From Acrasis kona (lineage: Eukaryota; Heterolobosea; Eutetramitea; Acrasida; Acrasidae): a DNA stretch of 22,547 nt. The stretch lies in contig JAOPGA020000889.1 of assembly GCA_026419775.2 (NCBI GenBank), forward strand, positions 1 to 22,547, given 5' to 3'. Shown here one piece after another: positions 8,556-17,100 of this stretch (positions within the stretch are counted from its first letter, which is position 1; the number at the start of each line of letters is the position of its first letter). The notes below the pieces were generated by a model. That model ran no database searches, was not told where the DNA came from, and saw nothing but the letters and a program-made list of their open reading frames with translations. A program made the position numbers and the translations under genes.

Positions 8556-9454
8556 CATTAGGTACAAAAAATAGTAATTTTAAGAACCGTGCTTTGCAAC
8601 TCTCTCGTGATGACCAACATGTGACTATACTAACAGACTGCTTATCTGGCATTCAAGCTGTACAGTCATATGAAAAGCTGGTAAATGTGGAACAACAGTT
8701 ACGAATATGTGACAACCAACTACTTCATGCAATTGTCCAGGAAAAGAAGAGAGTTAAATCATGTATCCTCAACTATATTGAAGCTCATTCCAACATTCCT
8801 AGTAATGAAGAAGCTGACAAACTCGCAATGCTTGGTTTGAAGAATCACCTCATCAGTGATATCTGTCCACCCACTCACCTTGCTTTTGATCTTGTTTGTA
8901 ACGGTGATGTTCCACACAAATCTGTTCGTCTTTTTGTCAAATCTTATTTATCTTCTAAACGATCTTACTCAGTTGACTACAAATATGACCTTCTACATGA
9001 TGAATACCACATTAAAGCGTCTGTAGATATAGACAAATTAAACAAAAGCGAACAAAAATTCCTACTTCGCCTCCGCTCCAACCAGCTTTGTACTCTGTCA
9101 AAGATGCGTTACTGGAGCAACAATCCAAATTATGACACCAAATGTCCTCGGTGTCATTCATCACATGAAGACCAGCAACATTTGCTTCTTGACTGTCGCT
9201 ATAATAAAACTAAATTACATGATGCGATGGTCAGAATCAATAAGGTTATCCAGGATAATCTGAAACCTGGCTTTGTTATTTGAGGCATTTTTAAATTTTG
9301 GGGGGCGCCATATTATTTGACGCAGCGTGGAATTGAAGGAAGCGAAGAAATGTCAGAGTTGCCAGAAGATTGGAAGAGGTCCATTTATGCTAGTATGCTA
9401 GGATATGTTAGTATGGACAATTTCAAGCGATTCAACAAGCACTTTAGAGTTCTC
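8556..9454 (+). mobile_element. LINE family A copy A2: RNase H plus zinc knuckle, lacking its 3' end
   Basis: The frame 8519-9283 encodes the C-terminal part of a LINE ORF2. RNase H comes first, with TILTDCLSGIQAV (catalytic D40) and EAHSNIPSNEEADKLA (H90, D100). SSKRSYSVDYKYDLLHDEYH follows, then the CPRC...H...C knuckle. TGA 9281-9283 is shared with copy A1. Open sequence then continues from 9317. Homology to A1 stops abruptly at TTCTCAA (9454), before the 3' UTR and A tail, so this copy lost its end by deletion or recombination. Its 5' limit, in MULE2 sequence, lies about 8550-8575. RNase H places the element in an RNase H-bearing LINE group (I/Tad/R1-like); no finer call is safe. Confidence 0.85.
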
Positions 9455-9690
9455 AATCAGTGTCCCGCAACATTGTTCCTATCAAATGATACATATATCG
9501 CCCTAAAGCTATTTGCTACAACTAACATTATGAGCAATCCTGCCATGCATGCAAACGCTCGCAAGTTCACAATTAATGAAATCAACTAATCTGGCATGGT
9601 TGGACCTTACAGTCTGAATCTCCCTCGCTGGCAACAAACAAGAAACTCAAGGCAGTTCAAGAATAGCCAAGATGCAAGGCTGAGTTATTA
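9455..9690 (+). pseudogene. Exon-like fragment of unknown gene fused to LINE A2
   Basis: Directly after the LINE break a frame reads CPATLFLSNDTYIALKLFA then NPAMHANARKFTINEIN, stops at TAA 9587-9589, and continues in the same frame with SGMVGPYSLNLPRWQQTR to about 9690. Composition is protein-like. It may be the last exon of a gene or element with one nonsense change, or two unrelated pieces. AATAAA at 9784-9789 could be its polyadenylation signal, only about 60 bp before the next gene's ATG. No family recognised. Confidence 0.4.
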
Positions 9691-9851
9691 AATCTAATTT
9701 AATCTACTTTGCAAGAATTTATTGGAGTACCAGTTGGTGTGATTGTGTGAACAAATTATATGCCGTTGATATCTGTACAAAACAATAAATGCTTCCACTT
9801 TTTCAACATTTAATTAGCGATCGGAAATGCGTTTACAAATTTTAGCGAATA

Positions 9852-10985
9852 ATGACAGGCGCAGGATACTTTGCAGGGGACGGACAGCGTATCGATAGGG
9901 CAGAATACATTAGATTGATGCAAGAATTTAACAGAAATCCTAATACGTTGCGACCTTGTACAGTGCAACAGTTCACACAAGTACGTATTTAAAAGCAGCA
10001 ATTATTAAAATACATTAGAGGCATAGACATCTACTCAATGCAGATGCAAATCGGGAAGAGCAATTGGAAGAGAGTGTGTCCACACTACCAACTACGGAGG
10101 ATGTATTGTCAATACGAAACATAATTGAAACATTTGGCGGTTCTACGACTTACAAAAGTGCAAATTCGCAACAGAAGAACAAAGCAGCATTAGGGCCACC
10201 TGACAGAAATAATTTGGTGCAGCTTAAATACCAGAAGAAGAGTAGAAAGGAAGCGATGGAATCATTTCCCAAGTAAATACTTAAACACTAAATTGTTAAC
10301 TTTCAATAGGTAGTGGATCATCAATTTTGTCCCTTGTACAAACAGATGGAGGCAGTTAGGGAGAAGGATTTATTGAAGGAAGACCTTCAAAAATATCATG
10401 AGAGTGTAACAGATCACATAAAAGAACATCCGCTAAATGATATCCAACAAAAGGTTTTTAATGGATACAGGGCGCAGTAGGGAAATAGAACCCTAGATCC
10501 AGAAAGTCCTGAAGCTCGCGCAACATTTGTGAAAAGTATAAAAGAGCTCAAAGAAGAAAGGTACAAAAGAAGAGAAAGGGAAGGGTACCCAAAAAATTCA
10601 AAACTACATCGAAAGAGATCCAACGCCATTTCAAAATTACTCAGCAGCGCAAAACTTCAAATTTACATGAAGCTTTCAAAATCAGAACTACGAAAGGTTA
10701 CTTTGAACCAACTTGAAAAAAAAATGGATGTTTTCCCAGGATCGCTTTTTGAGGATGTCATGTCCCAAGAAATGGAACTAATTAAAGACGATGAAGGGAT
10801 TCAAATTGGATTGGATAAAGATCTGGACGTGTTATATGTGATGATCCCAGAATTTATTGATGATGTTAGCATCAATCAAATATTATATGCATTATTGGAA
10901 TTATTCAATATGTACCCAAACCAAAAGGCAGCCAAAAAGGACAAGAGACACCAGGCTGAAAATGATGTGATTGTGTACCATTTAA
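9852..10985 (+). CDS. Unknown gene with two tiny introns, 3' end cut by LINE
   Basis: ATG 9852 opens a 43-codon exon (MTGAGYFAGDGQRIDRAEYI...VQQFTQ) ending CAA|GTACGT. A 38-nt intron (9981-10018) joins in phase 0 to an exon coding RHRHLLNADANREEQ... through RKEAMESFP. A 37-nt intron (10273-10309) joins in phase 2 to VVDHQFCPLYKQMEAVREKD. This exon runs on with one in-frame TAG at 10478-10480, which is either a nonsense change or part of a 27-nt intron (GTTTTT...GTAG, 10454-10480). The rest is lysine/glutamate-rich (KELKEERYKRREREG, KLSKSELRKVTLNQL) and ends in an acidic, leucine-rich stretch up to about 10985, where inverted LINE sequence begins. Helical, charged, probably nuclear. I do not recognise the family. 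Confidence 0.55.
9981..10018 (+). other. 38-nt intron
   Basis: CAA|GTACGT...TACATTAG|AGG, phase 0. Unspliced translation stops after three codons; splicing continues a protein-like frame. Confidence 0.6.
10273..10309 (+). other. 37-nt intron
   Basis: CCCAA|GTAAAT...TTTCAATAG|GGTA, phase 2 on both sides. Removal links two protein-like frames that are otherwise out of register. Confidence 0.6.
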
Positions 10986-12640
10986 TATACATATGCTTCT
11001 TTCATGGATGCCGGGATTTCTTCTTCGCCTCTCAAGATCCTGGTGGCTACAATGGCTAGATGNTCTTGAAATTCAGAGGATAGAGAGGTCCATACTTTAC
11101 CGTGGATACCATCGACGCTAGGGGTGCCAGATGTGTTTTCAATGGCCTCTATCCATTCCTCGGTGGTTACGTCTTTGGAGAAGGTGGAGGTGGTGTCATT
11201 GGACCAGGGGGTTGATGTATGACGAAGGAGATCAATTGATTCTTGGGAGATAGGTGGGAGGTGGTCAGGTGGGTTATATCTTTTTGAGAAAGAGCTTTGG
11301 ATGTACTCGTGGATACGTTGACCATCCCTACAGACTTCATTATCAATAAGGAATTCAGATGGAAGGAACATAGGAGCCCAACCCTTGAGAGATTTCCAGG
11401 ATTGTTTCATGGAGTTGTTTATCATTGTTTCCATCTCTTCCATATGAGTTGAGTACAGTGTCTTGAGGAGGTCATCTTTTTGTTTGAGCAGGATCCTTTC
11501 AACTGAACGGGCGCGGGAGCGAATGTCCATCCAGGATTTGTGACTATCAGACAGGAAAGGGATACCTAGTATTGAACATTCTGTTTTCAAATCGTTCATC
11601 AACCTAGATGAGTAATGTTTGTCCAGGAACTGCATAATTTTTGATTTCCTCTTCACTGTGTGGATCCGGTTGATTCGCTTGTATAAATGTTCGATTTGAG
11701 CAGAATGGAATGCTGGGCGAGGTTTAAGTGATTGTTTCCCTAGGTCGTTTGCCATTTCGTGGAGTGCACGGGAGTATGCTTGGTGAATGTCTTTGAGAGT
11801 GGTGTCCTCCGATAATTGTATGTTCTCAGACGCGGTATTGTGTAAAATATCGACGTTTTTTTCGGTAAAGGGAAACCGTATGAGTTTATCACCAATGCAT
11901 TTATCTAATACCGTGTATGTGAGGAGTATCGGTTGGTGGTCAGAGTCATGAAATGTGATAACCTCGCACGAATTTAATACTCTAGAAGTGACTGCTGTTA
12001 CGTTCGATATGCCATATAAAATGTTATCAATGCAGTTTTCCGAGAATGTGGGCGAGGTTGTTGCCGAAGAGAGGTGGAATTTGTCCATCAGATTGGTAAG
12101 GCGGCGACCACGTTGTGAAGAATCATTAATTTCGACATTGAAATCACCGGCAATAATAATGTCATGTCTTTTCAAACGTGCTCCTGTAATCCATTCTTCG
12201 ATTTCTTGTTCAATTTCCAATGATTCTTGGTTTGAGGTGGTACTGGTATGGCTTGTGGGGAGGTATGCACAGACAATGGTGGTAGGGTGGAGTTTAAGGT
12301 TAACCGAAATACATACCGCTCGACCTTCGTACGTAGAGTTTTTCTGGGAGACGGTAATTACATTGTTTCGGAATCTCTTTTTCATGATGATGAGCACTCC
12401 ATGTTTCTTTTTGTTTGTAAGGCCATGTCCTATACATATGTAGCCGAGTTTTTCGAAACTGTGTTGGAGGGTGGGGAGTTCCGAATGGAGGTGGTGGGAT
12501 TCTTGGATGCAGAGAATGTCAACGTCATATCGGGTGAGGAAGTTGACAATGTTGTGGGTGCGGTTTGTCAACGGTGGTTTGGTGGAAATAAGTTTACCGT
12601 TGACATTCCAGGTGGCGATGGTGATGGAATCTTTAACCAT
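10986..12640 (-). CDS. LINE ORF2, endonuclease half (AP-endonuclease-like), no reverse transcriptase
   Basis: 552 codons starting MVKDSITIATWNVNG. The apurinic-endonuclease fold of non-LTR retrotransposons is complete by motif: TWNVNG (N12/N14), CIQESH (E47), CAYLPTS (Y126), IIAGDFNVEI (D166, N168) and SDHQPI (D234, H235). This enzyme nicks target DNA to prime reverse transcription. About 250 linker residues follow, and the frame ends at IPASMKEAYVY, exactly where the reverse transcriptase domain should start. All later domains are missing, so the copy is cut at its 3' side, the reverse of normal LINE truncation. One N lies at 11063. Its ATG overlaps the ORF1 stop. It could be the 5' half of family A or B, but there is no shared sequence in the window to prove that. 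Confidence 0.88.
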
Positions 12641-13410
12641 TCTTAATGTGGGTGGGGGTCATGTTATTTGATTGAAGCGCTGCAAATAGTCCCCTCATGC
12701 ACGTTGAAATATCGGACATGTCTTGTTTGGTGTTTGACATTGTTCCGACCATCATGGAAATTGATGTTTCCATCGAGAGGATCCTATTTTGGTAGGCTTC
12801 AATTTCTTCCAAAAACTGAATTCTCTCATGAAGGGATTCTTTTTCGGAGCGATCGATTGTTGGTATCTCGTGCTGGGTTTGTGTGAAATTTACATCGAAA
12901 GTATCTTCCGTGTTGTTAATTTCGTGGACTGATGTCTCAACGAGAACCCTTTTCGCTTTCTTGCCACGTCTCTTTCGGTGTCTCCTCTTTTTTGTTTTCA
13001 ACGTGGGTGGAGGTGTGCGGAGGTGTGGTGGTGTTATGGCTTCAACCCAAGAGATAGTAGNGGATGCCGGTTTAGATGTGTTTGGGTAATTAATTACCAC
13101 AGGTTCATTGGAGGTTTTCGGTGGGGTTGAGGTTGGTGATTTCTTATACCTGGTAAGGTAGTGGATCGGTACCCAGGTATAAGTCTTCTGTGAGAACTTA
13201 TGCCTCTTGTTGTGGTAACGTCTCTTACTTCGCGCCGTCAACCAAAGGTCCTCCTGATTTGGTTCCACCACCACAAAATGATTGTTATTCACACAAACAG
13301 GGAAGAGGTAATGATGGTTGTATTGAGCTGCCACGCATGGTGGATAGTCGCTTTGTTTGCATGCTGTAAGCTTGAATTCAATGTACAGAGCAAGCGAAGG
13401 CACTATTGAC
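12633..13410 (-). CDS. LINE ORF1-like protein, basic with C-terminal coiled coil
   Basis: The open frame runs on the minus strand to TAA 12633-12635, overlapping the ORF2 ATG (12640) in ATGGTTAA. Order of features: an N-terminal region SIVPSLALYIEFKL...SDYPPCVAAQY, a proline/threonine-rich linker, a strongly basic block KTKKRRHRKRRGKKAKR, and a C-terminal helical stretch (ERIQFLEEIEAYQNRIL) likely to form a coiled coil. Basic plus coiled-coil organisation fits a nucleic-acid-binding ORF1 chaperone; no CCHC knuckle or RRM is visible. At its 5' side a perfect-looking 38-nt intron (13411-13448) joins it, in the same frame, to the upstream gene. The true ORF1 start is therefore unclear; the first residues might belong to that gene. 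One N at 13061. Confidence 0.6.
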
Positions 13411-13448
13411 CTAACATGATTAGATAACTTATCAATTATTTTACTTAC
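13411..13448 (-). other. 38-nt intron between unknown gene and LINE ORF1 frame
   Basis: On the minus strand ACAAT|GTAAGT...ATGTTAG|GTCAATAG with a branch-like CTAAT. The sides are phase 2 and in one frame, preceded by TGA (H, stop, T, M). Either the M (AT^G split by the intron) is a start codon or the TGA is a nonsense change in a longer gene. Confidence 0.45.
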
Positions 13449-13765
13449 ATTGTTCAATGTTGTTCCCCTTCCCCTTCAATGAAATGAGCAAAGAAACCAA
13501 AGTGCTCATCAGTAAGCCATTTGTATTTTACAAGCTCAGTGTAGAACTTTGGAGTAATCTTTACTCCATCCACCTCTGGTAATTGCTCATGTGCAGTAAC
13601 AGCAAATATCTAACTCAAATCAAAGCTGTCCTCTCCAGTTGTATAGTCCATCTCAAGTTGCTGTATAGAGTCCAAATGTAGCTGACTTAACTCTTGTGAA
13701 ACAATAAAATTATTGTTTTTTTTTGTCTGTGGTGGCTGATACTCTAAAAACTCAACCGTTTTATC

Positions 13766-13803
13766 CTAAATTTGTTAGAAGAAACTATTGTTATAATGCA
13801 TAC
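13766..13803 (-). other. 38-nt intron
   Basis: Minus strand TTTGGG|GTATGC...CTAACAAATTTAG|GATAAA, phase 0, with a CTAAC branch-like motif 8 nt from the acceptor. Splicing bypasses the TAG 15 codons later in the unspliced frame. Confidence 0.6.
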
Positions 13804-14570
13804 CCCAAATCTTTTGTTGACTACCTCTACTAATTCATTGTAGTAGTCACAGTGTTTATGCAATTCATTGACTCTTAATCGATTAACAAGGATGGCATCT
13901 TTTGATAACGTCGCGTACAAAAAGGCAGGATATTGTAGACATGTCTTGTACATGAACACGTATCGGTTGAATGTTGACGTTGATATTCCAAACACATTCA
14001 TAATGTACTTTTCATAATTTTCGGTGGTTGCCGCCATTGGTGTGTCGCTATCTGACATATTGGTCCATGTCAAATGTTGAAGTAGGGATCTGTTGGCATA
14101 GTGTTTTTTTACAATGGAGCACCTGAATCCAATAAGTGCGGCAGTCCTGTTGCATACCATTTGCAACTTGCTTTCAAGCTCCAAAAATATAAATGCATTG
14201 TTAATAGATTCATCTATAGTTTGTGGTGCCATCTTTAAATCTATTTTTTGCACCTCATCAAATGCGGATGCATTGAAAGATGACAACCCTGTATTTTTCT
14301 CAACACATACTGATACAATAGCAAGATCAATCAAACTCCTGCTTGGATTAACAACATCCTTCTTAGTTTTGAGGAATGCTCTTGTATCATTACGGACACT
14401 CCCTGAAGATACGCTTTCACCTGTGGATGCACGTCCCTCTTTAAACAAGGGATCACCTTTCCTCTTGCGTCCAACAACACTTGTGGTTTTTCTCTTCTTT
14501 GAAGCAGGTGTTGGCCGTGTTTTTCTTATTGGTGACATAGTTTGATCACCAGTATCTATAGTTCTTTTTT

Positions 14571-14605
14571 CTGTATTTTTAGTCAACAGTTGTTTAGTAA
14601 CTTAC
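14571..14605 (-). other. 35-nt intron
   Basis: Minus strand ATTCAGC|GTAAGT...GACTAAAAATACAG|AAAAAAG, phase 1. It joins the exon next to the transposon junction to the main exon. Confidence 0.55.
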
Positions 14606-14672
14606 GCTGAATCCGGTTTTTAATGTATTCATGTGTGTAGATTTTATTTGTTACATCCGGCGAATTAACATC

Positions 14673-14700
14673 TAAAGCGATTTCAGGATAAAGGAGACAT
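14673..14700 (+). repeat. Left terminal inverted repeat
   Basis: Core GATTTCAGGATAAAGGAGAC, matched in inverse orientation at 16994-17021 with two differences over 28 bases. Confidence 0.8.
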
Positions 14701-14757
14701 TTTCGTCAAAAGGAGACATTTTTGGAAAGATAAATAAAGACTCAAGTTTTATTAAAA

Positions 14758-16952
14758 TCAATTACCCATATCATCATCACTGTCAATATTGACGTTACTC
14801 AAACTTGTAGAAAGCTCATTTAACTGTGTATTGTGTGGTATATAATCATCCTCCTCCTCAAGAACATCACACATGTCAGATGAGCTAATTGAGCTCTCCT
14901 CATCAAACTCCTCCTCATCTATATCCTCATCTACTTGCATGTCGTCATTTGGGGAGTAATCACCATCACTATCTGACTCCTGATTATAGCCATCACTGTT
15001 TATTAGCTGCAACTGTATCTTCTGCTCAATTAGTTTTTTAAGAGCGTCAGACGATGACTTCATTAGCGACTTTTCGTTGCTTTTAAGCATAACATTTTTA
15101 GCTAGTAATGCACGAGTCTCAAGAGTACTACGTCGCTGTGATCTTGGTTTTGGCCACTTGAGTACAAAATCACCATTCTTGATGCTAACATCAGCAAGAA
15201 GCACTTCAACACGTCGACCTCCTCGCTTGCAGTCTAAAATTCTACCCATCTGCACATACAGCTCCTTGTCTGATAGAGCAACACAAATATCATCCTTCTC
15301 TACTACACCATTTACTCTTAATGGTTCTTTTTCTCGGATAATACCTATCACTGGGCGACGTCTTGGTACTGGCGCTCTATTTACAGCTACTTGGCGAGGT
15401 TGAAGAGTTGAGATAGCTAATGGATAAACTTTGGAAGACTGGTTAATAAATGCCTTGCCTTTGGAATCAATAATTTTCTGATACCAATCTTTCTCGTCCT
15501 GTGACAGAAGTTCATCTACAACTGAGTCACGACATATTTCATCAATGTCTTCTAGAGCTTCTTCACTAATCTCTTTGGGCTTAAGTTCCTCTGGAGTACC
15601 AGTTGGATATGACTTTAAGATATGATATCCATAATTAGGTCCAAGTTCATCATCACCATACCATTGGGAGTCTTCAGATCGGAATCGCTTTATAAACATA
15701 CCAACTGTTCCAGAAATGTCTCTTTTGAATAAAAAAGAATGGCATTCCGTATGCTTTGTCATAATCTCAAGATGAGGTTCAAGCCATGACACCCAGTCAT
15801 GCACACAATTCAACCAAAACAGTTCTGGTCGAGTATTTTCTTCAACATAAATAGATGGAATGCTTTCAATAAAGTTTGCTGGGCTTGTAATAGTTCGCTT
15901 TTCAAGAGCTTTCTCCCATGTACCAAACATCTGATCAATGTCATTGTGAGTATGTCCGGGAATACCAGTTGAAAATTCAACCTCATTAAACCATCTCATA
16001 TGAACCATTAGTGCCAAAAAGCCGAAGAATGACACGCACTTGTTTGTATTAGCATTATGTGTGGCACTGATAATGGGGTTGGTGCATCCACAATGATTGA
16101 CAGTAGCTCTGTTGAATTTGATGTTGCTGTAATACAGTCACGCTGATAACATTTTCGTTCACCAGAGTGAAGTTCTATATGAGCATTCATGTCAGCTCTA
16201 ATGTCATTCAACTCCTTTTTGGACTTGCATTTACGACGTTTTGCTGCTAGCTTCTCACATACATCACAGTGGCCTAGTTTGGTATCTTTTGGAAACTTGA
16301 CATGACTGAACTCTGTTTTGGCAAGTTTAGTGAAGGCAGTGTAACTGTAAATATTATCTAATCCAGCATGTTCACACTCACTCTTGTAGACATTATGAAC
16401 ATCTTTAAGAAGCATGTATGAGCACATATGGATCTCATCACTGTCAGGCATCTTCTCTCCATTATCATCTACAAATTTTGAGAACCATACAGAAGCAGTG
16501 TCACGTTTATTGCTTCTTTTGGTTGTGTTGCGAGATGCATGTTCAGGGTCTAGAATTCCATTTCTTGCATTTGTTCAAGCATTTGCCATCTTCTTTTTTC
16601 CAAAGCCATAAATAGCTGCCCATGCTGCTGCGCATACGTCCTTATTGTTGATGTGATACCAAACTTTATTGCTGTTTGGCATTAGGGAAGAATTTAAGAA
16701 GTTAGTAATGAAGTTCATTTCCTGGCTTCTATTCATATCTTTCAAAGGTTCGCGAATACTTTTTATTTTGTTAACATCAAAATGGTCAAGACACCTCTTA
16801 GAACAGCAGTTAGTTGAAGTCTCCTTCCGTATTGCACTTGAACTGAGGTAATTCTGCTGCTTCTTAGTGATTTTATTTTTTCCTACCGGCCTCCATGTGG
16901 ATACATATTTTCTGGTACTCTTCTTCGACTGGTCACGACTCGACGAAACCAT
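14758..16952 (-). pseudogene. DUF7869-type protein (putative transposase), broken
   Basis: The N-terminal part (from 16952) has a basic start, then CCSKRCLDHF (Cys-rich), REPLKDMNRSQEMNFITN and VCAAAWAAIYGFGKKKM. After an in-frame TGA (16575-16577) it continues NARNGILDPEHASRNTTKR, KMPDSDEIHMCSYMLLKDV, SYTAFTKLAKTEF, and LGHCDVCEKLAAKR (a CxxC). A later frame holds NKCVSFFGFLALMVHMRWF and GHTHNDIDQMFGTWEKAL, the family signature. Compared with what I remember of the family, a middle portion (the MDGMDQ-to-QMDN region) is missing near 16030-16080, where the frame also changes. The C-terminus is acidic and serine-rich. AATAAA follows the stop within 10 nt. From memory, relatives are abundant in invertebrates and often listed as uncharacterised. 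Confidence 0.7.
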
Positions 16953-16993
16953 TTTGTTCTAATTTTATGATTTCGGTAAAAGGAGGTTTTTAG

Positions 16994-17021
16994 ATGTCAC
17001 CTTTATCCTGAAATTGCTTTA
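16994..17021 (-). repeat. Right terminal inverted repeat
   Basis: Inverse partner of 14673-14700 (on this strand ATGTCACCTTTATCCTGAAA, then TTGCTTTA), followed immediately by TCTG of the interrupted gene. Confidence 0.8.
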
Positions 17022-17100
17022 TCTGCTAAAATACTTGCGTTACCTATCAAATAAAAGGTGAAGTCTCAAATGTCAAGCACAGCAACAATTTAATTTCATA

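Larger units (their letters stand above)
13449..14672 (-). pseudogene. Unknown gene with 35- and 38-nt introns, interrupted by the DUF7869-type element
   Basis: Minus-strand exon order: a 5' exon starting at the transposon junction (DVNSPDVTNKIYTHEYIKNRIQ); a 35-nt intron (14571-14605); and a long exon beginning KRTIDTGDQTMSPIRKTR. The long exon has basic patches (KKRKTTSVVGRKRKGD), then a globular part (ENYEKYIMNVFGISTSTFNR, HKHCDYYNELVEVVNKRFG). A 38-nt intron (13766-13803) leads to DKTVEFLEYQPPQTKKNNN...GEDSFDLS. An in-frame TAG follows (near 13608-13610). The frame then continues IFAVTAHEQLPEVDGVKITP and LTDEHFGFFAHFIEGEGEQ before TGA. All splice joins are phase-consistent. Function unknown; nuclear by its basic patches. 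It could be an accessory gene of a larger transposon. Confidence 0.5.
14673..17021 (-). mobile_element. TIR element carrying a single DUF7869-type gene (2.35 kb)
   Basis: The outer 28 bases at each side are inverted repeats: the left end reads TAAAGCGATTTCAGGATAAA and the reverse complement of the right end reads TAAAGCAATTTCAGGATAAA, continuing GGAGACAT/GGTGACAT. That is two mismatches in 28. TA borders both ends, consistent with a TA target-site duplication. The single gene fills the interior: its start codon is about 42 nt from the right repeat and its stop about 58 nt from the left. Subterminal AAAGGAGACATTTT is repeated at 14690 and 14708. The element sits within a minus-strand exon of another gene. 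Its compact layout is that of a class II transposon, with the DUF7869-type protein as presumed transposase. Confidence 0.7.

Noticed and set aside
11955-13409. Several plus-strand frames opposite the LINE ORFs
   Set aside because: Antisense shadows of ORF1/ORF2; all the motifs lie on the minus strand.
10986-13457. Twin-priming (5' inversion) of a LINE to explain the inverted 5' half
   Set aside because: No matching forward 3' portion lies next to it; neighbouring sequence is unrelated gene material.
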